Below the pieces are notes generated by a model, which was not told the DNA's origin, made no database searches, and was given only the letters and a program-made list of their open reading frames with translations. Both the position numbers and the translations under genes were made by a program. A stretch of DNA of 64,000 nt from Brachybacterium timonense (lineage in GTDB: Bacteria > Actinomycetota > Actinomycetes > Actinomycetales > Dermabacteraceae), in contig NZ_LT984895.1 of NCBI RefSeq assembly GCF_900258505.1, forward strand, positions 1,021,952 to 1,085,951, given 5' to 3'. Below are positions 37,273 through 46,847 of this stretch, one piece after another (positions within the stretch are counted from its first letter, which is position 1; each line of letters begins with the position of its first letter).

Positions 37273-38043
37273 ATGACTGCTTCCGAATCCCCGACCCCGA
37301 TCCGCGTGGGTGTGATCGGCGCCGCGGGCCGTATGGGCTCGCAGACCTGCTGCGCTGTGGAGGAGGCCTCTGACCTCGACCTTGTGGCGCGTATCGGCGA
37401 CGGTGACGACCTGCAGGCAGTGCTCGACGCCCGGGCGCAGGTGATCGTGGACTTCACCGTGCCCGATGCATCGCTCGGCACCGTACTGTGGGCGATCGAG
37501 CACGGCATCCATGCCGTAGTGGGCACCACCGGGTGGACGGACGAGAAGCTCGACCAGGTCCGGGCCGCACTCGAGCAGTCGCCGACTGTGGGCGTGCTGA
37601 TCGCCCCGAACTTCGCGATTGGCGCGGTGCTCACCATGCGTTTCGCTGAAATCGCGGCCCGCTACTACGAGAGCGCGGAGATCATCGAGATGCACCATCC
37701 GCGCAAGCTCGACGCCCCTTCGGGAACGGCCGCCCACACGGCCGCAGCGATCGCCCGGGGGCGGGCAGAGGCCGGCCTGGGCGCGGTGCCTGACGCCACT
37801 GCGAGCGATCCGCATGGTGCTCGCGGGGCCGTGATCGACGGCATCCATGTTCATGCGGTGCGTCAGCAGGGCCTGGTGGCTCACGAGGTCGTGCAGTTCG
37901 GTGGGGCGGGTGAGCAGCTGCAGCTGCGCCACGACTCCTTCGACCGGGCGAGCTTCATGCCCGGTGTCCTCCTGGGCGTGCGCGAGGTGGCATCCCGTCC
38001 CGGTCTCACCGTGGGCCTGGATCAGTACATGGATCTCGGGTGA
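37273..38043 (+). CDS. dapB: 4-hydroxy-tetrahydrodipicolinate reductase
   Basis: Reduces the DapA product in diaminopimelate/lysine synthesis. The Rossmann loop VGVIGAAGRMGSQ, the DFT motif (VIVDFTVPDAS) and the substrate-binding EMHHPRKLDAPSGTA are intact. The 256-residue length is normal. ATG 37273 follows TGGAAGGACACGCC. dapA and dapF of the same pathway lie 6 and 19 kb downstream. The stop overlaps the next gene by 4 bp. Confidence 0.96.
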   Translation: MTASESPTPIRVGVIGAAGRMGSQTCCAVEEASDLDLVARIGDGDDLQAVLDARAQVIVDFTVPDASLGTVLWAIEHGIHAVVGTTGWTDEKLDQVRAALEQSPTVGVLIAPNFAIGAVLTMRFAEIAARYYESAEIIEMHHPRKLDAPSGTAAHTAAAIARGRAEAGLGAVPDATASDPHGARGAVIDGIHVHAVRQQGLVAHEVVQFGGAGEQLQLRHDSFDRASFMPGVLLGVREVASRPGLTVGLDQYMDLG

Positions 38044-38513
38044 GCGGCGCCGGAGGAATCGGCCGACGGCTCATGGTGGTCGGCCTTGTGCTGATCACGC
38101 TGCTGTATTGCTGGGCGCTGCTGTGGCTGGCGTGGGGATTCGCCCGCGCCGGTGGGGTCGTGGGTTGGGGGCTTGCCGCTGCCGTCGCGATTCTGCTGGC
38201 GCTCACGGTCTGGGTCATCTGGCGTGAGGTGCTGTTCGGCCTGAACGCTGCACGGCTGGCACGCGAGTACAGCAGTGACGGTGCATCGGGGCCCACGGCA
38301 ACGGATGCTGCAGACGTGAAGCCCGCTGAGCCCAGCTGCGCCGTGCCCCGCGCAGAATTCGACCTGGCCAAGGCAGCAATTGAACAGGGGACGGGGGAGA
38401 GCGACTGGCGGGCCTGGTTCCGTCTCTCGCTCGCCTACGACGCCCTGCACGACCGCAGACAGGCCCGCGCAGCGGCACGACGCGCGATCGAACTGCACCG
38501 CGCGGCCCGCTGA
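38040..38513 (+). CDS. Small membrane protein with TPR-like C-terminus
   Basis: A 157-residue protein with two transmembrane helices (about residues 10-34 and 42-63) and a cytosolic tail. The tail's end (WRAWFRLSLAYDALHDRRQA followed by RAAARRAIELHRAA) looks like one tetratricopeptide-type helical pair. GTG 38040 overlaps the dapB stop, so it is translated with dapB. I do not recognise a named family. Confidence 0.6.
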   Translation: MSGAGGIGRRLMVVGLVLITLLYCWALLWLAWGFARAGGVVGWGLAAAVAILLALTVWVIWREVLFGLNAARLAREYSSDGASGPTATDAADVKPAEPSCAVPRAEFDLAKAAIEQGTGESDWRAWFRLSLAYDALHDRRQARAAARRAIELHRAAR

Positions 38514-38594
38514 ACGCCACAGGGTTCCGGCCACCGAATCGGGGCCTGAGCAGGTGTCGCCCCGCCGCGCGCCTGAGAGGGGAGCAGGCGGGGA

Positions 38595-38909
38595 TCAGCC
38601 CCAGCCAAGCGCCCGGACGGCCGCCGTCACCACCGCGGCCCCCACGACAACCGCCAGGAACGGCGCCCGCAGCACGAGCATGACCATCGCTACCGCAAGC
38701 CCCGCGAGTCGGGCATCGAGCACCAGCTCTGGGCCGCTCGTCGCCGTCTGCACCGCCACGAGCGCCCCGAGCAGCGCCACCGGCAATAGCGTGGTGATGC
38801 GCCGGATCCGTGGACGCTCCAGTAGCTCTGGCGGCACCTGATATCCGAGCCACTTCTGCGCGAAGGACACCACAGAGGCGCCGAGCACGGCTAGCCACAG
38901 CCTGGTCAT
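38595..38909 (-). CDS. azlD: AzlD-family branched-chain amino acid transport subunit
   Basis: A 104-residue membrane protein with three to four hydrophobic helices and the AzlD pattern WLGYQVPPELLERPRIRRIT near residue 20. With AzlC it forms an exporter-like complex (branched-chain amino acids and azaleucine in Bacillus). ATG 38909 overlaps the azlC stop by 4 bp. Confidence 0.82.
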   Translation of the reverse strand: MTRLWLAVLGASVVSFAQKWLGYQVPPELLERPRIRRITTLLPVALLGALVAVQTATSGPELVLDARLAGLAVAMVMLVLRAPFLAVVVGAAVVTAAVRALGWG

Positions 38910-39643
38910 GTGCCTCGCTCCTCACGCATCGATCCGTCATGCGTCGGCATCAGGCCCGCCACAACGGCGACCAGGGCCGCGGCCAGAACCGGCAGCCCCG
39001 GCGGCAGGAGCGGCGTGGTCACCAGCGCCACGAAGGCCGCCGCCACAGCGACCGCGATCAGATCCCTCTGACGCAAGCGCGGCCACAGCAGCCCCAGGAA
39101 CGCGGCAGCGGCTGCGGCGTCGAGTCCCCAGGCGCCGGGATCCGAGGCGTACTGGCCGATCAATGCACCCAGCAGCGAGAACAGGTTCCAGAACACGTAC
39201 ACCCAGACACCTGCAGACCAGAAACCAGCGCGTTGCGCCGCACGTGTCGTGCCGGAGGCAGAGGTGGCGGCGGACTCGTCGATCGTCAGCTGCGCCCGGG
39301 CGAACCCACGCAGCCCACCGCGCGGCAGGATCGGGCTGAGGGTCAATCCGTACAGCGTGTTGCGCACACCCAGCAGGATCGCCGCGAGCGCCGCGCCGAA
39401 CGGTGCCCCGCCACCAGAGATGACACCGATGAAGGCGAACTGGCTGCCGCCGGTGAACATCACGGCGGAGAGCACCATCGCCTGCCACACGTCCAGCCCC
39501 GCGGCGGTCGCCAGCGCACCGTAGGAGATGCCGTACAAGCCTGTTGCGAGACCAACGGCCATGCCGGTGCGACGGATCTGCTGCACGTGCGGGTCATCGC
39601 AGACATCGGCGGGTGAGGAGGGGGAGTGGGGTGACACCCGCAT
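38906..39643 (-). CDS. azlC: AzlC-family branched-chain amino acid permease
   Basis: A 245-residue membrane protein with the family motifs GLATGLYGISYGALATAAGL, MVLSAVMFTGGSQFAFIGV and LLGVRNTLYGLTLSP. The start at ATG 39643 is chosen by alignment to AzlC; a longer frame runs upstream over the HAD gene and is rejected. No clear Shine-Dalgarno is seen. It is divergent from the HAD gene with a 60-bp gap. Confidence 0.88.
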   Translation of the reverse strand: MRVSPHSPSSPADVCDDPHVQQIRRTGMAVGLATGLYGISYGALATAAGLDVWQAMVLSAVMFTGGSQFAFIGVISGGGAPFGAALAAILLGVRNTLYGLTLSPILPRGGLRGFARAQLTIDESAATSASGTTRAAQRAGFWSAGVWVYVFWNLFSLLGALIGQYASDPGAWGLDAAAAAAFLGLLWPRLRQRDLIAVAVAAAFVALVTTPLLPPGLPVLAAALVAVVAGLMPTHDGSMREERGT

Positions 39644-39703
39644 CACTGTACGACGCCGGTGCGTCGGCGGCGCAGACGGTGCCTCATGTGAGACGTTGGA
39701 GCC

Positions 39704-40423
39704 ATGACCACCACACCTGATGCGGCGCGCACCGTCGAGCCGTTCCCGCTGGACGTCGACGCGATCCTGCTGGACATGGACGGCACCCTGGTCGATTCCG
39801 GGGCCGCTGTTGAACGTTCCTGGAACCGATTGCTCGACGAGCTCGGACTCGAGACGCGATTCACGCACACCATGCACGGGGTGCCCGCCCGACTCTCGCT
39901 GCGTCAGCTGTTGCCGGATGCCTCTGAGGAGCAGCTCGATGCAGCGCATCGACGCATTGAGGAGATCGAGATCGGCGATGTCGACGGCATCGAGGTCCTC
40001 CCCGGCACTGCGCGTGTGCTGGCTGAGCTTGAAGCGGCCAGCGCGGCCCGAGGACGGCCCGCGTGGACGATCGTCACCTCCTGCACCCGAGAGCTGTTCG
40101 AGGCGCGCTGGGCCACCACCGGTCTGCCTGCGCCAGCCGCCACCGTGACCGCCGACCAGGTCACTCGCGGCAAACCCGATCCGGAACCGTTCGTCACCGG
40201 CGCCACACGCCTGGGCATTGCCCCTGCACGCTGCCTCGCCGTCGAGGACTCCCTGGGTGGGATCCGTTCCGCCGGCGGCGCCGGTTGCCGCACTGTCGCG
40301 GTCACCACCACCACACCGGCCGCTGACCTCACGGATCTCGCGGACGCTCTCATCACGTCCCTGGACGACATCGAGGTGACGGTGCATGAGGGCCGTCTTC
40401 GCGTGCAGCGCCGCGGTGCCTGA
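39704..40423 (+). CDS. HAD-superfamily phosphatase (sugar-phosphatase type)
   Basis: A 239-residue hydrolase with the nucleophile motif LLDMDGTLVDSG, a four-helix cap, motif II TIVTSCT, motif III lysine in TRGKPDPEPF and motif IV VEDSLGGIRSA. It resembles small sugar-phosphate or 2-deoxyglucose-6-phosphatase-type enzymes; the substrate is not predictable. ATG 39704 follows TTGGAGCC. It lies 122 bp upstream of the AsnB/CofE fusion. Confidence 0.82.
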   Translation: MTTTPDAARTVEPFPLDVDAILLDMDGTLVDSGAAVERSWNRLLDELGLETRFTHTMHGVPARLSLRQLLPDASEEQLDAAHRRIEEIEIGDVDGIEVLPGTARVLAELEAASAARGRPAWTIVTSCTRELFEARWATTGLPAPAATVTADQVTRGKPDPEPFVTGATRLGIAPARCLAVEDSLGGIRSAGGAGCRTVAVTTTTPAADLTDLADALITSLDDIEVTVHEGRLRVQRRGA

Positions 40424-40545
40424 CCAGAGAGCTCCAGAACGACCTTGGTATCCTCGGGCGGCTCGACGCCCAGGCGCCACTACCGCGCGACGCGCTGTCG
40501 CGCCCCGTCACGGCAGGACACCCCAGCGGTGAAAGGAACACCACC

Positions 40546-43242
40546 ATGAGCGCGATCGCGGGAACCTTCGGCTTCGGACCCGACGGCGAGGCGCTGGCAC
40601 GGCGCATGGGTGCGGCTCTCGCCCATCGCGGCCCGGATGGTGAGGACATCCGAGCGGTTGGCAATGCAGTGCTTGTCCATCGACAGCTCGCCATGGCCGA
40701 CCCGGGCAGTGCGGACCAGTCCGTGACCACCTCCGATGGCCGCTGGACGATCGTGCTCGACGGCGCGATCCACAACCAGCAGCAGCTGCGCGCCGAGCTC
40801 GTAGCGCTCGGGCAGGACGTCCGCACCGGGATCGACGCCGAGCTCGTGCTCGCGGCGCACGTTGCATGGGGAGCTGAGGCCTATGACCGGCTCACCGGCA
40901 GGTTCGCCCTCGCGATCCACGATGCGCTCACGGACACGGTCACGCTCGCTCGTGACCACATCGGCATCGCGCCGCTGTACTACTGGAGTGATGACGCCGG
41001 CCGGGTGCTGTTCGCCTCCGACATGAAGGCGCTGCTGGCCACCGAGGTGTTCACGCCCGAGCCCGACGACCGCGCGATCTACCGCTACCTCGCCCTCGGT
41101 GTGCAGGACGACGACGAGCACACCCTGGTGCGGGATGTGACGGCCGTGCTGCCCGGACAGATGGTGACCCTGGGGGCCGAAGGCGTGCGCACACGGTGCT
41201 ACACGCGCCTGCAGGATGAGCTGCGCGAGCTCGCCTCACGGCCGGGTCGCCCGTACACCCCCGAGGTTGCTCGTGAGTTCCGCGAACGGTTCGAGCACGC
41301 GGTGCATGCCTGTCTGCCCGCCGACGTCCCGGTCGGTACCGCGCTGCTCGGCGGGCTCGACACGGCCGCGGCCGCCGCCGTGATCGCACGGGACATGCAG
41401 CAGGCGCCGCCGGACGATGCGCACAGCGCCGTGGGCCCGCAGCAGAACACCTTCTCCGCCGCACCCGCGCGGCCGAGCGCCCATGCGAGGACCGACGCGG
41501 CAATGCTGCGCGAGCAGTACGGCGAGCTCATTGACGAGCACAGCATCCGCCCCACGCCGGATGCGCTGATCGAGGACCTCACCGACCTCGTCCGTAGCCA
41601 GGACCAGCCCATGGCCACCCCGGACGCGTACACGCACTACGCCGTGATGCGCGAGGCCGCCGAGCATGTGACGGTGCTGCTCGACGGCGCCGACGAGGCA
41701 CCAGCAGACCACCTCACGCACCTGCAGGTGAGGCTGCGTGAGCTGCGCGCGGGCAAGCGCATCGCCCAGCTGGCGCGTGAGACAGCAGCGGCACGGGACA
41801 TGCTCTTCCGCGCCGCCCGCCAGCGGCGCGGCGGACGGGCCGACGTGCCCGTGCACGCATTGCTCGACAACAGCTTCGTCGCGGCGCACAAGGGCGAGAA
41901 ACTCGACGTCATCCGCGACAACCTGCGACTGCGTCTGCTGGATGATCTCTTCCGCACCCCAGGGCAGTCTCGGCTGCGGACCGGTGATCGCAATGCGATG
42001 CGTTTCGGTATCGAAAGGCGCGTGCCGATCCTCGATAAGGATCTGCTGCGTTTCCTCATGGGGGTGGACTCCGCTGCGATCGTCGACGGCCAGGGGAGCG
42101 GCCGGATCCTGCGCGACGCCATGGCGGATCTCCTGCCTGAGGCGATCCGCGGCCGTCGCGACGTGATCGGCCACACCGCTGCGGAGCCCGCGTGGTTCTC
42201 GCGATGTGCAGACGCACTGCAGGAGATCTTCGCTTCGCCCACCTTCGCGGCACGCCGCTACGTGGATGCCCCCACGGTGCAGGCCGTGCACGCCGACTGC
42301 ATGCAGCATCCCGAGCGGCACGAGACCCTCACGCTGTGGCGTCTGGCGAGCCTCGAGCTGTGGATGCGTGAGTTCCTGGACCCCGCACCCGGCATCCCCG
42401 CCCCGTCGACAGCCCGGCAGCCCGCCGCTGAGGACGATGCGCAGGAGCAGGCGCCGATCGCCAAGAGCGACTACGAGCCGAACGACGGCAAACAGCTGGA
42501 CCTGGTCTCCGCCGAGGACGGGCACACCTGGCGTCGCTTCCCGCTGCAGACCGATCTGGTGGGCCGTGACAGCGACCTCGAGAGCATCGTTCGCGGCCAT
42601 GTCGAACGGTTCCTCGCGGGCCTGCCCGATGACGCGATTCCTGACGGCGCGCACTGGTACTTCGTCATCAGCGAGAAGATCGTCGCGATCACCCAGGGAC
42701 GCTCCTGGTACACGTGGGAGGTCGCACCCCGACGGGCGGCGCGGCTGCTCAGCCGTTTCGTCACCCGCACCCCGGCGGGCATCGGCCTGGGCGACCCCAC
42801 CACGATGGAGCTCGCTATGCGTGAGGTGGGCGTGCCACGCATCATGGTCGCTGCGGCCGCCGGCGCTGCCGGCAAGGTCGTGGGTCGACGCGGCGTGTTC
42901 TACGAGATCGTCGGCGCCAATGTGCGAGCGATCGATGGACCGACGGTCTACTCCGCGTTCCCCTCGAATGTCTCCGCGAAGCTGCCGCCGAAGGACCCTG
43001 ACGCCGTCTCCGCACGCCTCAGCCGCGCCATCCGTGCCGCCGACGCTCCTGCTGGTGCTCTGGAAGGCTTTTCCGGCGTGGTGGTGATGGACGCCAATGA
43101 CATCGGCCGCAACGTGCTGGGCACCGATACACAGGTCCCATGCGCCGTGCTCGAAGCCACCTTCGCAGACAACCCGCTGGGGCAGGGACGCCAGCGCACC
43201 CCGATGGCGATCCTGGTGGACCTGGGTCCTTCCGCGTCCTGA
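40546..43242 (+). CDS. Asparagine-synthetase-like pseudoenzyme fused to a CofE-like ligase domain
   Basis: An 898-residue protein. Residues 1-165 have the class II glutamine amidotransferase fold (HRGPDGE, ARDHIGIAPLYY, FASDMKALL), but the nucleophile Cys2 is Ser (MSAIAGTFGF for MCGIAG), HRRL is HRQL (45-48) and NGEIYN is DGAIHN (72-77). Residues 240-630 follow the synthetase domain, ending in FGIERRVPILDKDLLRFLMG, yet SGGLDSS is LGGLDTA (268-274) and SGDGGDE is LDGADEA (379-385). So both active sites look inactive. Residues 650-898 match CofE-like (F420-0:gamma-glutamyl ligase-like) proteins: VISEKIVAITQGRSW, TRTPAGIGLGDPTTMELAM, GVPRIMVAAAAGAAGK, VVVMDANDIGRNVLG and NPLGQGRQRTP. GAAAGGAACACCACC precedes ATG 40546. 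The ligase substrate is unknown. Confidence 0.78.
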   Translation: MSAIAGTFGFGPDGEALARRMGAALAHRGPDGEDIRAVGNAVLVHRQLAMADPGSADQSVTTSDGRWTIVLDGAIHNQQQLRAELVALGQDVRTGIDAELVLAAHVAWGAEAYDRLTGRFALAIHDALTDTVTLARDHIGIAPLYYWSDDAGRVLFASDMKALLATEVFTPEPDDRAIYRYLALGVQDDDEHTLVRDVTAVLPGQMVTLGAEGVRTRCYTRLQDELRELASRPGRPYTPEVAREFRERFEHAVHACLPADVPVGTALLGGLDTAAAAAVIARDMQQAPPDDAHSAVGPQQNTFSAAPARPSAHARTDAAMLREQYGELIDEHSIRPTPDALIEDLTDLVRSQDQPMATPDAYTHYAVMREAAEHVTVLLDGADEAPADHLTHLQVRLRELRAGKRIAQLARETAAARDMLFRAARQRRGGRADVPVHALLDNSFVAAHKGEKLDVIRDNLRLRLLDDLFRTPGQSRLRTGDRNAMRFGIERRVPILDKDLLRFLMGVDSAAIVDGQGSGRILRDAMADLLPEAIRGRRDVIGHTAAEPAWFSRCADALQEIFASPTFAARRYVDAPTVQAVHADCMQHPERHETLTLWRLASLELWMREFLDPAPGIPAPSTARQPAAEDDAQEQAPIAKSDYEPNDGKQLDLVSAEDGHTWRRFPLQTDLVGRDSDLESIVRGHVERFLAGLPDDAIPDGAHWYFVISEKIVAITQGRSWYTWEVAPRRAARLLSRFVTRTPAGIGLGDPTTMELAMREVGVPRIMVAAAAGAAGKVVGRRGVFYEIVGANVRAIDGPTVYSAFPSNVSAKLPPKDPDAVSARLSRAIRAADAPAGALEGFSGVVVMDANDIGRNVLGTDTQVPCAVLEATFADNPLGQGRQRTPMAILVDLGPSAS

Positions 43243-43256
43243 GCGGGGACCTCGAC

Positions 43257-43272
43257 TAGCATCACTGTCATG
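43257..43272 (+). promoter_or_regulatory. thyX -10 box and leaderless start
   Basis: TAGCAT (43257-43262) is followed by 7 nt and ATG 43270, with no Shine-Dalgarno, as expected of a leaderless transcript. Confidence 0.55.
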
Positions 43273-44010
43273 AGCGAGGGCACCGAGCAGCAGACCGACG
43301 TCGTCTTCCGATCCGATATGACCGTGGAACTGGTGAGGGCTGCGGCGCAGGACGGAGACGTTGTCTTCGCCGCCCGCGTCTCCACGCAGGGCGAGAAAAC
43401 ACTGGACAGCGCAGGGGAGGACGCGTCGGCGCGTGATCGTGGGCTGATCCGCTACCTCATGCGCGACCGCCACGGCAGTCCTTTCGAGCACAACAGCTTC
43501 ACCTTCTACGTGCAGGCGCCGATCTTCGTGTTCCGCGAGTTCATGCGCCACCGCATCGCCTCCTACAACGAGGAGTCCGGCCGCTACCGCGAGATGCGCC
43601 CCGTCTTCTACGTGCCCGCGCGCGAGCGCAATCTCGTGCAGGTGGGCAAGCCCGGCGCGTACGTGTTCGAACCGGGCAGCGACGAACAGTATGAGCTCGT
43701 GGAGCGTTCAGTGCGCGAGCAATGCACCAGCGCGTATCGCGCCTACCAGGAGATGCTGCAGGCGGGAGTGGCCCGCGAGGTCGCCCGCTCCGTCTTGCCG
43801 CTGACCCTGTACTCCTCGATGTACGTGACCATCAACGCCCGCTCGCTGATGAACGTGCTGTCGCTGCGCACCACCCGGGAGGGCTCTGCCTACCCGTCGT
43901 TCCCGCAGCGCGAGATCGAAATGGTGGCCGAGCAGATGGAGGAGCATTTCAAGGCCGCCATGCCCATCACCTACGAGGCGTTCCAAGACGGCGGCCGCGT
44001 CGCCCCGTGA
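43270..44010 (+). CDS. thyX: Flavin-dependent thymidylate synthase
   Basis: FAD-dependent methylation of dUMP to dTMP, an alternative to ThyA. The ThyX signature RHRIASYNEESGR spans residues 93-105. Other conserved blocks are SPFEHNSFTFYVQAPIFVFR and the C-terminal RSLMNVLSLRTT. The 246-residue length is normal. It immediately precedes dapA with a 40-bp gap, the order seen in many actinobacteria (thyX-dapA-rnj). Confidence 0.96.
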   Translation: MSEGTEQQTDVVFRSDMTVELVRAAAQDGDVVFAARVSTQGEKTLDSAGEDASARDRGLIRYLMRDRHGSPFEHNSFTFYVQAPIFVFREFMRHRIASYNEESGRYREMRPVFYVPARERNLVQVGKPGAYVFEPGSDEQYELVERSVREQCTSAYRAYQEMLQAGVAREVARSVLPLTLYSSMYVTINARSLMNVLSLRTTREGSAYPSFPQREIEMVAEQMEEHFKAAMPITYEAFQDGGRVAP

Positions 44011-44050
44011 CCTGTTGCACGCCACGTCTGCCACATCCAGGGAGGACACT

Positions 44051-44994
44051 GTGACCACCTCCGATTCTCATGCTGCGCGTCCTGCGCGGCCCTTCGGTGC
44101 CGTCGGTACCGCGCTCGTCACCCCGTTCACCGCGGATGGCAAGGCCGTGGATCTCGAGGCCGCCCAGGCACTCGCCGAGCACGCCGTCTCCCGCGGCAAC
44201 GACCTCGTGGTCGTGGCCGGAACAACGGGGGAGTCTCCGACCCTGTCGGATCATGAACGGCTGGACCTCGCCCGCGCGGTCCTCGATGCGGTGGGGGAGA
44301 AGGCCACAGTGGTCGCCGGCGCCGGCACCTACGACACACGCCACTCCATCGAGCTCGCCCGCGCTCATGCCGACCTCGGCGTCCACGGTCTGCTCGTGGT
44401 CACCCCGTACTACTCGAAGCCCTCACAGCAGGGTGCGCGCGCCCACCTGGAGGCGGTGGCGGACGCCACGGACCTGCCGGTGATGCTGTACGACATTCCG
44501 GGCCGTACCGGTCTCCCGCTAGCGAAGGACACACTGCTGCGCCTCGCGGAGCATCCCCGCATCGCTGCCGTCAAAGACGCCAAGAGCGACCTGCACGAGG
44601 CCACCGAGGTGATGGCCGCCACCGGCACCGCCTACTACTCCGGTGAAGACGCCCTGAACCTGCCCTGGCTCGCCATCGGCGCCGCCGGCATCGTTTCGGT
44701 GGTCAGCCAGGTGGCCCCTGAGCTCGACGCCGCGCTTGTGCGTGCCGTTGACCGCTCCGATCTCGACGCCGCTCGTGAGATCCACCGTGCGCTCGCCCCG
44801 CTCGTGAGCGCGATCATGACGTGCATGCCCGGAGCAGTGGCCGCCAAGGCCGCCCTCATGCTCCAGGGTGTGCTTCCCCACGCCGTCGTGCGCGCGCCGC
44901 ACGCCCCGGCCGACGCCGACCATGTGCAGATGCTGGCCCGCGCGATCGATGACGCCGACGGCATCACCCCTGTGCACGCATCCCGGAGGACCCT

Positions 44995-44998
<4 letters not shown>
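44051..44998 (+). CDS. dapA: 4-hydroxy-tetrahydrodipicolinate synthase
   Basis: Condenses pyruvate and aspartate semialdehyde, the entry into lysine/DAP synthesis. The 315-residue product has GTTGESPTLSDHE (residues 58-69), Tyr147 in MLYDIPGRTG and the Schiff-base Lys175 in AAVKDAKSD. GTG 44051, preceded by AGGGAGGACACT, is preferred over an upstream TTG at 44015. The stop overlaps rnj by 4 bp. Confidence 0.95.
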
Positions 44999-46689
<1,691 letters not shown>

Positions 46690-46831
46690 GTATCGAGCAG
46701 CGGCCCACGCCTTGAACGTTCTGCGCGTCGCGGGTGGGCCATCGCGGCCCGGTCCGCCCTGCCTGGGTCGAGAGCGTCACGTCGTCCGAGGTGTCGGCGC
46801 GGATCTGCGGCGCTGACGGGGCCCGTCCACG

Positions 46832-46847
46832 TACCATGGTTGGCATG
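46832..46847 (+). promoter_or_regulatory. ftsK -10 box and leaderless start
   Basis: TACCAT (46832-46837) is followed by 7 nt and ATG 46845. This favours 46845 over the ATG at 46836, which lies inside the -10 box. Confidence 0.5.

Noticed and set aside
41236-43551. A 771-codon minus-strand frame opposite the AsnB/CofE fusion and thyX
   Set aside because: No recognisable domain; His/Val/Gly-rich composition typical of antisense shadow frames. The plus-strand genes are well supported.
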